The notes under the pieces are model-generated. The model was not told the DNA's origin. It was given only the letters and a program-made list of their open reading frames with translations, and made no database searches. Positions 1-6,647 of a stretch of 15,224 nucleotides of DNA are shown in pieces (position 1 is the first letter of the stretch; each line of letters begins with the position of its first letter). Source of the DNA: Oscillospiraceae bacterium (GTDB lineage: Bacteria; Bacillota; Clostridia; Oscillospirales; Acutalibacteraceae). The position numbers were made by a program, and so were the translations under genes. Location of the stretch: the NCBI GenBank assembly GCA_029012165.1, contig JAQXLO010000243.1, positions 1 to 15,224 on the forward strand. The letters run 5' to 3'.

Positions 1-1029
1 GGCATGAGCGGCGGCGTAGACAGCTCCGTTGCGGCGATGCTTCTGCGAGATCAGGGATATGAGGTGATCGGTGTCACACTTTTGCTGACGCCGGATGGCG
101 ATCTGTCCGGGGCACAGGATGCACAACGTGTGGCGAAGAAACTGGACATCGAACACCGCATCGTAGATCTGCGGTCGGATTTTCAGGCGCAGGTGATCGA
201 TTACTTTGCCAATGAGTATTTGCAGGGCGCAACGCCAAATCCTTGTGTTCGGTGCAACAGAGAGATTAAGTTCGGAAAAATGCTGGAGTTTGCCCGTTCC
301 TTGGGTGCTGAACAAGTTGCGACAGGGCACTACGCACGTGTGGAGTACAGGGACGGTCGGCATTTGCTTATGCGTTCCGATTCCGCCAAGGATCAAAGCT
401 ATTTTTTGTGTATGCTGCGGCAGGATCAACTTGCAGCTGCCGTGTTTCCAATTTGCGGCATGGAAAAGACGGATCTTCGTGCTTTGGCACAGGAAAAGGA
501 TTTGCCGGTTGCCCAAAAAAAGGACAGTCAGGATGTTTGCTTCATCCCGGACAACGATTATGTTTCCTTTATTTGCCGCACAAAAAATATCGAACCGGCT
601 CCCGGGGATTTTGTGGACAACGACGGCCATGTGCTTGGACAGCACAAGGGGATCCTCTGCTATACCGTGGGGCAGCGCAAGGGATTGGGCGCTTTCGGCA
701 AGCCCATGTTTGTGACAGGTATAGACCCGCTGCACGGCAGAATTATCCTCGGCGAAAACGGACAGCAATATGCAGACGGCTTGACTGCATCCGACTTAAA
801 CTGGATCGCCTTTGAAAACCCGCCGGAAAAGTTGGAATGTACTGTGAAGATTCGCTTTCGTGCAGAGCCTGCTCACGCATCTGTCAAAATTTGCGACGGA
901 CGTGCTAAGGTTTTTTTTGACATACCTCAGCGTTCGGTTACGCCGGGACAGACGATTGCATTTTATGACGGCAACACGGTGCTCGGCGGCGGACGCATTG
1001 ATGCAGCGATAAAAGGAGATTTTACATGA
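1..1029 (+). CDS. mnmA: tRNA-uridine 2-sulfurtransferase MnmA (5' truncated by window edge)
   Basis: MnmA (TrmU) puts sulfur on C2 of the wobble uridine U34 of tRNA-Lys, -Glu and -Gln in the cytoplasm, after activating the base with ATP. The reading frame is open from the first base, and the family's usual start lies a few codons upstream, so the first few residues are missing. The fragment opens with the ATP pyrophosphatase loop GMSGGVDSS. The catalytic cysteine is in NPCVRCNREIKFG (Cys about residue 82 of the fragment). The second, persulfide-carrying cysteine is in SQDVCFIP (about residue 180). The spacing of about 98 residues matches the known pair. ATGHYARVE, KDQSYFL and a C-terminal beta-barrel ending in GGGRID are also family features. 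Its stop overlaps the next start as ATGA, implying translational coupling. Only the 5' end is in doubt. Confidence 0.96.
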   Translation, partial: GMSGGVDSSVAAMLLRDQGYEVIGVTLLLTPDGDLSGAQDAQRVAKKLDIEHRIVDLRSDFQAQVIDYFANEYLQGATPNPCVRCNREIKFGKMLEFARSLGAEQVATGHYARVEYRDGRHLLMRSDSAKDQSYFLCMLRQDQLAAAVFPICGMEKTDLRALAQEKDLPVAQKKDSQDVCFIPDNDYVSFICRTKNIEPAPGDFVDNDGHVLGQHKGILCYTVGQRKGLGAFGKPMFVTGIDPLHGRIILGENGQQYADGLTASDLNWIAFENPPEKLECTVKIRFRAEPAHASVKICDGRAKVFFDIPQRSVTPGQTIAFYDGNTVLGGGRIDAAIKGDFT

Positions 1030-2183
1030 CGAGAAAACTATATTACGAGGACAGTCATCTGTACAAATTTGATGCAACGGTACTTTCCTGCGAGCCGGCG
1101 GGAGAGCGCTTTGCGGTCGTTTTGGATCAAACCGCATTTTTTCCCGAGGGCGGCGGACAGTCCGCAGACACAGGAATTCTGGCAGACGCACATGTTTTGG
1201 ATGTGCAGGAAAAGGACAAGAAAATATTACACTACACAGACAAGCCTGTTCCTGTCGGACAGAGAGTTACCGGTACATTAGATGCCGCTGAACGCTTTCG
1301 CAAGATGCAGAACCATTCCGGCGAGCATATCGTTTCCGGCATTGCGCACAGCCTTTTCGGCTGTGACAATGTGGGTTTTCATCTTGGAGACGGGGATGTG
1401 ACGGTTGACTACAATACGGTTTTGTCCCGGGAGGATTTAAACCGTATTGAGGAATTATCCAACAAAGCCGTGGCAGACAACTTAGATATCCGTACAGAAT
1501 TCCCCGATGCGGACAAGCTTTCCTCCTTAAACTACCGCTCCAAGCTGGAACTGACGCAGGACGTGCGCATCGTCACCATCGGAGACATCGACTGCTGCGC
1601 CTGCTGTGCACCGCACGTTGTCAAAACAGGGGAAATCGGATGCATCAAGCTTTTGGACTTTGAACATTACAAGGGCGGAGTGCGCATCCATCTTCTCTGT
1701 GGGTCGGATGCCATGCAGGATTACCGCACGAAATATGAAAACATTCAACGTATTTCTGCACTGCTTTGCGTCCCGCAGACGCACACTGCCGATGCGGTGG
1801 AACAGATGCAGGAACGCTTGAAGAATAAAGAATATGAACTGAATGTATTGCGCAGTCGTCTTGCGGAAAGTGCACTGAAAAGTGCAGACAGTTTCGCAAA
1901 CACCCTCTGCTTCTTTGCAGACGCACAGTGCGACATGGACAGTTTGCGCCATGCGGTCAATGCCGGATTGAACGAAAAAGAGATCTGTGCCGGATTTCTG
2001 CCTGCGGAAAACGGTTTTCGATACTGCATCGGCGCCAGGAATACGGATCTGCGCAAGGCGTCCAAAGAAATAAATACTGCGCTTCAGGGCAGAGGCGGCG
2101 GACAGCCTGCTATGATTCAGGGGACAGCCGCCGCTGACCGGGAGAGCATTCTTACGTTTTTTCAACATTGGGATGCAAAATAA
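1026..2183 (+). CDS. Alanyl-tRNA editing protein, AlaX-L type with DHHA1 domain
   Basis: This is a free-standing homologue of the AlaRS editing half, expected to hydrolyse Ser- or Gly-mischarged tRNA-Ala in trans. It is 385 aa. Residues 39-50 (FPEGGGQSADTG) match the N-terminal editing-core glycine motif. The zinc site is visible as HSGEH (His97, His101) and CCAPH (Cys193, His197), followed by TGEIG. Residues about 240-385 carry a coiled stretch and a DHHA1-like C-terminus with GRGGGQPAMIQG, which marks the long AlaX form. There is no aminoacylation domain, so it is not alaS. It starts inside the mnmA stop codon (ATGA overlap), so the two tRNA-quality genes are probably cotranscribed. An extra Cys pair (190, 191) precedes the zinc motif. 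Which mischarged amino acid it clears cannot be read from sequence alone. Confidence 0.92.
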   Translation: MTRKLYYEDSHLYKFDATVLSCEPAGERFAVVLDQTAFFPEGGGQSADTGILADAHVLDVQEKDKKILHYTDKPVPVGQRVTGTLDAAERFRKMQNHSGEHIVSGIAHSLFGCDNVGFHLGDGDVTVDYNTVLSREDLNRIEELSNKAVADNLDIRTEFPDADKLSSLNYRSKLELTQDVRIVTIGDIDCCACCAPHVVKTGEIGCIKLLDFEHYKGGVRIHLLCGSDAMQDYRTKYENIQRISALLCVPQTHTADAVEQMQERLKNKEYELNVLRSRLAESALKSADSFANTLCFFADAQCDMDSLRHAVNAGLNEKEICAGFLPAENGFRYCIGARNTDLRKASKEINTALQGRGGGQPAMIQGTAAADRESILTFFQHWDAK

Positions 2184-2210
2184 AAAGTCTGTGCCAAAAA
2201 AAGCACAGAC
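2182..2210 (-). terminator. Intrinsic terminator of the trpS-mrp unit
   Basis: There is a perfect 8-bp stem, GTCTGTGC (2187-2194) with GCACAGAC (2203-2210), around an 8-nt loop. On the minus strand the stem is followed by TTTTTA (2186-2181), the classic intrinsic terminator layout, 15 nt beyond the mrp stop. On the plus strand no T-run follows the stem, so it should end the convergent mnmA-alaX transcript only weakly, if at all. Confidence 0.8.
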
Positions 2211-2224
2211 GGAAGAATAGTCTA

Positions 2225-3034
2225 TTATTTAGTCAGCAGATCGACTGCAGCGGCGATCTCCGGCATGGGCACGGATTCCACATCGCCGTGATCGACCATG
2301 CCCGATACGGCGGGACGGATCGGCAGCTTCGCCAAAACCGGGACACCAAGATCCTCTGCAACTTTTTCGATGTTGCTCTCGCCAAAAACAGAAAGCTTTT
2401 TTCCGCAGTCGGGACACTCCAGATAACTCATATTTTCCACGATGCCGAGCACGGGTATATCCATCATTTTGGCCATGTTATATGCTTTCTTAACGATCAT
2501 GGTCACAAGATCCTGCGGCGTGGTGACGATCACGATGCCGTCCACAGGAAGATTTTGGAAAACCGTCAGCGGCACATCGCCTGTTCCGGGCGGCATATCA
2601 ACAAACATATAGTCCACATCGTCCCAAGCAACCTCCTGCCAGAACTGCTGGATAACGCCGGAGATTACGGGACCACGCCAAACAACGGGCTGATCCTCCT
2701 TTTCCAACAGAAGATTGACGGACATGACCTTGATGCCTGTCTGGGTAACAGACGGGAGCAATCCTCGTTCATCGCCAACGGCATGACCGAACAAACCGAA
2801 AGAACGGGGGATAGACGGCCCTGTAACATCTGCGTCCAAGACGGCGGTTTCAAAGCCTCTTGCACGGGTTTCAGCTGCCAACAGAGATGTGACCAGCGAT
2901 TTGCCGACGCCGCCTTTGCCGCTGACAACGCCGATGACTTTCTTTACATTGCTGAAGCCGCCCTGGGGCAGACGCATATCCTGCTTTTCACACTTGGAAG
3001 AGCAGCTTGAACAATTACCGGAACACCCGGACAT
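2225..3034 (-). CDS. mrp: Mrp/NBP35-family ATP-binding Fe-S carrier protein
   Basis: Members of this P-loop NTPase family (Mrp, ApbC, NBP35, Ind1) carry and deliver iron-sulfur clusters in the cytoplasm. The protein is 269 aa. The deviant Walker A motif GKGGVGKS is at residues 39-46. The Walker B region DYMFVDMPPGTGD is at 141-153, and the conserved cluster-binding CPDC (Cys207, Cys210) lies near the C-terminus. The N-terminus adds four cysteines (4, 8, 11, 15), CxxxCxxCxxxC, in place of the DUF59 domain found in many bacterial Mrp proteins. This recalls the N-terminal ferredoxin-like cluster of NBP35. A GAAAGG ribosome binding site precedes the ATG. It lies 36 nt after trpS with no hairpin between, so the two are probably one transcript. 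The client apoprotein is unknown. Confidence 0.93.
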   Translation of the reverse strand: MSGCSGNCSSCSSKCEKQDMRLPQGGFSNVKKVIGVVSGKGGVGKSLVTSLLAAETRARGFETAVLDADVTGPSIPRSFGLFGHAVGDERGLLPSVTQTGIKVMSVNLLLEKEDQPVVWRGPVISGVIQQFWQEVAWDDVDYMFVDMPPGTGDVPLTVFQNLPVDGIVIVTTPQDLVTMIVKKAYNMAKMMDIPVLGIVENMSYLECPDCGKKLSVFGESNIEKVAEDLGVPVLAKLPIRPAVSGMVDHGDVESVPMPEIAAAVDLLTK

Positions 3035-3070
3035 AAAAATCAGAACCTTTCTATATTATTCTTATTAGTC

Positions 3071-4081
3071 TCAGCCTTGCCAAAGACCGACTTTTTTCTG
3101 CACCTTGCGCAGTGTTTTTTGCGTAACATAGAGCGCTTTTTCAGCGCCTTTTTTGGCACAGTCGCTAATGCAGGCTTTATCTGCAATCACATGGTTATAG
3201 TTTTCCTGAAGCGGACGCAGTTCTTCGATTACCGCTTCGGCAACGGCCATTTTGAAATCGCCGTAGCCCTTGCCCGCAAAATCGCTTTCGATCTGCGCAT
3301 AATCCAGTCCGGTGCAGCAGGAGTAAATGGTCATCAAATTGTTGATGCCGTCTTTGCCTTCCGCATAGCGCACACAGGCTTCGGAATCCGTAACAGCACT
3401 CTTGAATTTTTTGACGATCACATCCGGGGAATCCAGCACGGAAACAGAGGCTTTGGGGTTGGGATCGGACTTGGACATCTTCGCAGTCGGATCCTGCAAA
3501 GACATGACCTTGGCCCCCTTGGTGCCGATAAACGGTTCCGGCACGGTGAACGTTTGACCGTAAATGCCGTTGAAGCGCTCGGCAATGTTGCGTGCAAGCT
3601 CCAGATGCTGCTTTTGATCCACGCCCACAGGAACATAATTGGACTGGTAAATTAGGATATCCGCCGCCATCAGCACGGGATAGTCAAAAAGTCCCACAGT
3701 AACATTATCTGCGTGCTTGCGGGATTTATCCTTAAACTGTGTCATTCGAGAGGCTTCGCCGAACTGCGTGTAGCAATTCAACAGCCAGGAAAGCTCCGAA
3801 TGCGTGTGCACATGACTTTGGACGAACACGATATTTTTTTCGGCGTCCAAGTCTAACGCTAAAAGAAGTGCAAGCATTTCCTGTGTCTGCTTGCGCAGCA
3901 TAGACGGTTCAACGCGAATGGTCAGGGCGTGCAGATCCGCAACGCCGAAAATACAATCATAATCTCTGGCCATCTTTTTCCAGTTTTTCAGTGCGCCCAG
4001 ATAATTTCCCAGCGTCGGCACTGAGGTCGGCTGGATCAGGCTCAGGACACGCTGCTTGGGTTCCTGTACGTTTTGTTCCAT
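3071..4081 (-). CDS. trpS: Tryptophanyl-tRNA synthetase
   Basis: A class Ic synthetase that charges tRNA-Trp with tryptophan using ATP. It is 336 aa, the usual size for bacterial TrpRS. The HIGH-equivalent motif reads TLGN within IQPTSVPTLGNYLGA (residues 16-30), and the KMSKS loop is exact at 201-205. MAADILIYQ (138-146) and PVGVDQKQHLELARNIAERF (151-170) are typical of the tryptophan pocket and the Rossmann core. The serine in QPTS is glycine in the homologues I recall; I do not think this impairs function. The ATG follows a GGAAAGG ribosome binding site. Transcription appears to begin about 40 nt upstream, so there is no room for a T-box leader. The gene leads a unit with mrp. Confidence 0.97.
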   Translation of the reverse strand: MEQNVQEPKQRVLSLIQPTSVPTLGNYLGALKNWKKMARDYDCIFGVADLHALTIRVEPSMLRKQTQEMLALLLALDLDAEKNIVFVQSHVHTHSELSWLLNCYTQFGEASRMTQFKDKSRKHADNVTVGLFDYPVLMAADILIYQSNYVPVGVDQKQHLELARNIAERFNGIYGQTFTVPEPFIGTKGAKVMSLQDPTAKMSKSDPNPKASVSVLDSPDVIVKKFKSAVTDSEACVRYAEGKDGINNLMTIYSCCTGLDYAQIESDFAGKGYGDFKMAVAEAVIEELRPLQENYNHVIADKACISDCAKKGAEKALYVTQKTLRKVQKKVGLWQG

Positions 4082-4128
4082 GAAAATGATACGACCTTTC
4101 CTTTTTTTACATTTAATACAGCCGAATT

Positions 4129-4157
4129 ATTATAACATATTAAAATTGAATTGTAAA
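4129..4157 (-). promoter_or_regulatory. Near-consensus vegetative promoter of trpS-mrp
   Basis: Read on the minus strand, the -35 box TTTACA (4157-4152) and the -10 box TATAAT (4134-4129) are separated by exactly 17 bp. This gives 5/6 and 6/6 matches to the housekeeping consensus. The expected start site is near 4122, giving a leader of about 40 nt to the trpS ATG. It shares its -35 bases with the divergent promoter for the phosphatase gene. Confidence 0.8.
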
Positions 4158-4179
4158 TTAGATTTTTTTGTGGTATGAT
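4151..4179 (+). promoter_or_regulatory. Extended -10 promoter for the HAD phosphatase gene
   Basis: The boxes are TTGTAA (4151-4156), a 17-bp spacer, and TATGAT (4174-4179), preceded by TGG so that a TGn extended -10 is present. The expected start near 4186 is just ahead of the ribosome binding site GGAGGGAG (4193-4200). The -35 hexamer overlaps that of the trpS promoter on the other strand by 5 bp. Confidence 0.65.
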
Positions 4180-4205
4180 AGTATCGAATAACGGAGGGAG
4201 CAGTT

Positions 4206-4859
4206 GTGAATTATTCAGCAGTCATTTTTGATTTTGACGGAACAGTGGCCGACACCGGCGAGGGCGTGTTCGCCAGTGTCGAGTACGCTATGCAAACCTT
4301 AAAAAAGGCACCGCTTACAACGGATGTTTTGAAACAGTTTATCGGTCCGCCGCTTTTGTTCAGTTTTCGGGAATACGCCGGTTTAAATGATGCACAAGCT
4401 GAACAAGCAGTGGAGTTCTACCGCCAAAGCTATGAGTCCGGCAATCTTTTCAGGCTGCGCTTTTATGACGGTATTCCAGAGCTTTTGCAAAAACTGCGTG
4501 CACACGGTATTCGTACAGGTCTTGCCAGTGCGAAGCCGGATGTTTTCATTCAGCGCATTCTGCGCCACTACAAAATCGACGAACTGTTTGACTGTGCCAG
4601 AGGCATTTCTCTGGAGGATTACTGCACCGACAAAACGGATGTGATTCAAGCTGTACTGAAACGCCTCGGTGTTCAAAACCGACAGTCGGTTTTGATGGTC
4701 GGGGATACGTTGTTTGATATTGAGGGCGCAAAAAGCGTCGGCACACAAAGCGCAGGCGTTTTATACGGCTACGGGAAAGCAGAGGAGATCCTCCACTCCG
4801 GCGCTGACCACATTGTTCACGATGTTTCGGAATTGGATTCCGTCATTTTTAACCCATAA
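4206..4859 (+). CDS. HAD-superfamily phosphatase, phosphoglycolate phosphatase-like
   Basis: A haloacid dehalogenase subfamily IA phosphatase of 217 aa with a helical C1 cap. Motif I is DFDGT with nucleophile Asp9 and acid/base Asp11. Motif II is the serine in GLASAK (Ser108), motif III the lysine near 143 (TDKTD), and motif IV GDTLFDIEGA (Asp167, Asp171). All residues for Mg-dependent phosphoester hydrolysis are present. Likely substrates for this type are phosphoglycolate from DNA repair, pyrophosphate (PpaX) or a small sugar phosphate; the sequence does not decide. The start is GTG at 4206, fixed by GGAGGGAG five bases upstream. No hairpin terminator follows, so readthrough into the next operon is possible. 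It is transcribed divergently from trpS. Confidence 0.9.
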   Translation: MNYSAVIFDFDGTVADTGEGVFASVEYAMQTLKKAPLTTDVLKQFIGPPLLFSFREYAGLNDAQAEQAVEFYRQSYESGNLFRLRFYDGIPELLQKLRAHGIRTGLASAKPDVFIQRILRHYKIDELFDCARGISLEDYCTDKTDVIQAVLKRLGVQNRQSVLMVGDTLFDIEGAKSVGTQSAGVLYGYGKAEEILHSGADHIVHDVSELDSVIFNP

Positions 4860-4864
4860 AAGAT

Positions 4865-4928
4865 GTAAAGTAAATTTCTTTATTTGTGTAAAGCGAATCT
4901 CTTTACTATGTAAAGTTTTTTACTTTCC
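4865..4928 (+). repeat. Three tandem dyads GTAAAG-N7-CTTTAC, probable operator array
   Basis: Three 19-bp units with the pattern GTAAAG, seven bases, CTTTAC lie in the 88-nt gap before the isomerase gene. Unit 1 is 4865-4883 (right arm CTTTAT), unit 2 is 4888-4906 (both arms exact), and unit 3 is 4910-4928 (right arm CTTTCC). Centre-to-centre spacing is 23 and 22 bp, about two helical turns, so bound dimers would sit on one DNA face. The same bases also read as CTTTAC-N3-GTAAAG between units 2 and 3. The spacers differ in sequence, so only the arms are kept. I infer a transcription-factor binding array controlling the isomerase-DUF6807 genes. No clear -35/-10 pair is seen in the gap, which may mean activator dependence. 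Confidence 0.6.
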
Positions 4929-4947
4929 AAATAGGAGAGGAGAGTTT

Positions 4948-5769
4948 ATGAAAATAGGATGTTCTCTTCCGGCCAAAACCTTTATGCCGGAGTACAAAGA
5001 ACAGCAAACCGCCTACGACCCGCTGGAAAGTCTGCTGTATGGCTATGAAACCGCCATGCGGATCGGGTATGACTACATCGAGGCGGCAGTCGGCGTGATT
5101 CATGATCTGACCGAGGAACAGCTGCAGCTGCTCGCCCGGAAGGTGAAAAGCGGCTCTTTCCGTTTGCAGTACTGCAACTGCTTTGTGCCGCCGGAGATCC
5201 CGCTCTGCACAGCACCCATGGAACAGATCGAAGCTTTTGTGCACAGCACCATGTGTAAGCTGGATATGCTGGACGTGCGGACGGTCATTTTCGGCAGCGG
5301 CGCAGCACGGCGCTTTCCCGACGGGATGACAAAGGAAGCGGCTTATGAACGAATCTGCGCTTTTTTGAAGCTGTGCAATGCGGTCGGCTCGGACTACGGC
5401 ATCACAACTGCCGTGGAACCACTCAACAGCACGGAAACCAACATCATCAATTCCGCCGCCGAGGGGGCAGAATGGATCCGAAAGCTCGATCTTCCCTATG
5501 TGCGTCTTTTGCCCGATATGTTTCATATGGCTATGGAAAACGAGGATCCGCACGTTTTGACGGAGAATGAGGACATTATTGTCCATCTGCACGCATCCGA
5601 GGCGCCCGGCCGTGTTTTCCCGGGAAAATTCGGCGGCGCTTATCTCAAAAAATGCGGAGAAGTTCTCCGAGCTTCTCACTGGACAAAAAATATCACGGTA
5701 GAATGTGTCTTTTCCGATTTTGAGTCGGAAGCCGTTCAAGCGTTGAAATTTATGAAGGAGGCATTTTAA
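4948..5769 (+). CDS. Sugar phosphate isomerase/epimerase-like TIM-barrel protein
   Basis: This 273-aa protein belongs to the xylose isomerase-like TIM-barrel group (AP_endonuc_2, PF01261), whose members isomerise or epimerise sugars, keto-sugars or inositols using a divalent metal. Candidate metal ligands are Glu157 in AVEPLN, Asp190 and His193 in LLPDMFHM, His213/His215 in VHLHASE, and Glu252 in ITVECVF, the usual order for the family. The ATG at 4948 is chosen because GGAGAGGAGAG stands just before it and the family's KIGCSLP beta-1 strand follows. The same frame is open further upstream but runs over the phosphatase gene. Its TAA overlaps the next ATG by one base (TAATG), so it is translationally coupled to the DUF6807 gene. 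No signal peptide, so cytoplasmic. The exact substrate is unknown. Confidence 0.85.
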   Translation: MKIGCSLPAKTFMPEYKEQQTAYDPLESLLYGYETAMRIGYDYIEAAVGVIHDLTEEQLQLLARKVKSGSFRLQYCNCFVPPEIPLCTAPMEQIEAFVHSTMCKLDMLDVRTVIFGSGAARRFPDGMTKEAAYERICAFLKLCNAVGSDYGITTAVEPLNSTETNIINSAAEGAEWIRKLDLPYVRLLPDMFHMAMENEDPHVLTENEDIIVHLHASEAPGRVFPGKFGGAYLKKCGEVLRASHWTKNITVECVFSDFESEAVQALKFMKEAF

Positions 5770-6578
5770 TGGCTTTTAAAGTTGTACAAAACGGCAGTAC
5801 TTTTGACATTTATGACGGGGACAGACTGTTCACCTCCTGCGTGTACGGTACGGAGTATGTTCGCCCCTTTATGGGACCTGTCTATGCGACAAACGGTGAA
5901 AGCTTTACCCGTTTTGCGCCGCATCACGAAGAGCATCCGCATCAGCGTTCCGTATTTGTCGGAATCGGCGATGTCAACGGCGTGGACTTCTGGAACGAGG
6001 TCGGCGAAAATAAAGGCAAGATGGTTCTGGACAGCGTGCTCCATGTACAGGACGGCGAAACGGCAGAGGTTACGGCGAAATTTGTCTGGAAAAGCATCGA
6101 GACGGACGAGCCGTATATGGACGAAGTGCGCACCCTTGTTTTTGAAAAGAAAGAGGATTGCATTGCCGTCCATGTGAAGCTCGCTTTCACAGCTGCATAC
6201 GAGGATGTCACCCTCGGCAAAACCAAGGAGGCGGGGCCGCTTGGCATCCGTGTGGCAGATGCACTGCGTGTGGACAGAGGCGGACGCTTTGAGAATTCCG
6301 AGGGCGGCGTAAACGAAGAGGAATGCTGGAGCAAAGAGGCAAAGTGGTGCAATTATGAGGGAATGCTGGGAGATAAGAAGGTCGGTATCGCTTACTATGA
6401 CCGCAAATCCAACAGGCATTATCCCACTGCGTGGCATATTCGCAATTACGGCTTGATGGCCGCCAACAATTTCTATTTCAAGTCGGAAGAACATATCCCC
6501 ATGGGGGAAACGCTGGAATATGATTTCCTGCTTTGCTTCTGGGAAGATGCGTTTGATGCACAAAAATATGCGGACTGA
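5769..6578 (+). CDS. DUF6807 (PmoA-like) family protein
   Basis: This 269-aa protein of unknown activity resembles DUF6807 (PF14100, once labelled methane oxygenase PmoA, although no link to methane is implied here). The family signature is seen as RPFMGPVY (residues 32-39) and the His-rich stretch HHEEHPHQR (52-60), followed by VNGVDFWNE (69-77). The clustered histidines could bind a metal or substrate. There is no signal peptide or membrane segment. It begins inside the stop codon of the isomerase gene and ends just before a strong terminator, so the two form a closed two-gene unit. Family members are often found among carbohydrate-degradation genes (recalled, not checked). A role in handling the sugar made or used by the isomerase is inference. 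Confidence 0.8.
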   Translation: MAFKVVQNGSTFDIYDGDRLFTSCVYGTEYVRPFMGPVYATNGESFTRFAPHHEEHPHQRSVFVGIGDVNGVDFWNEVGENKGKMVLDSVLHVQDGETAEVTAKFVWKSIETDEPYMDEVRTLVFEKKEDCIAVHVKLAFTAAYEDVTLGKTKEAGPLGIRVADALRVDRGGRFENSEGGVNEEECWSKEAKWCNYEGMLGDKKVGIAYYDRKSNRHYPTAWHIRNYGLMAANNFYFKSEEHIPMGETLEYDFLLCFWEDAFDAQKYAD

Positions 6579-6590
6579 TCTTTCTTGAAT

Positions 6591-6647
6591 GAATCTCCCG
6601 AACCTTGGCAATACTGCTTGTATCAGGGTTCGGGAGGTTTTGTTTTT
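6591..6647 (+). terminator. Strong intrinsic terminator of the isomerase-DUF6807 unit, overlapping the sigG start
   Basis: A perfect 10-bp stem, CTCCCGAACC (6595-6604) with GGTTCGGGAG (6627-6636), can be extended inward by TTGG/TATC-type pairs including wobbles to about 14 bp. It is followed by the T-rich run 6638-6647, interrupted by one G. It begins 12 nt after the DUF6807 stop. The 3' arm contains the GGGAGG ribosome binding site of sigG, and the U-tract contains its TTG start. One element can therefore both end upstream transcription and mask sigG translation on any readthrough RNA. Confidence 0.85.
6632..6637 (+). promoter_or_regulatory. sigG ribosome binding site inside the terminator stem
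   Basis: GGGAGG lies 8 nt before the TTG at 6646, which decides the start in favour of TTG6646 rather than TTG6640 (2 nt away) or the ATG at 6589 (upstream of the hairpin, with no site). Five of its six bases are paired in the 10-bp stem, and the sixth can form a G-U pair, so translation should need melting of the hairpin or a transcript that begins inside it. Confidence 0.75.

Noticed and set aside
2168..3010. Open frame of 280 codons on the plus strand opposite mrp
   Set aside because: Mrp on the minus strand has intact P-loop, Walker B and CPDC motifs; the plus-strand product is His/Arg-rich low-similarity sequence.
4887..4906. Possible catabolite-response (cre) site in the dyad array
   Set aside because: The CG centre and left half look cre-like, but aligned to the 14-bp cre pattern the right half does not match, and the other two units lack the central CG.
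4865..4928. Small CRISPR array
   Set aside because: Arms are only 6 bp and spacers 7 bp, far too short; no cas genes are present.
4714..4947. Upstream extension of the isomerase reading frame
   Set aside because: It runs over the phosphatase gene in another frame; the strong ribosome binding site and family-like N-terminus support the ATG at 4948.
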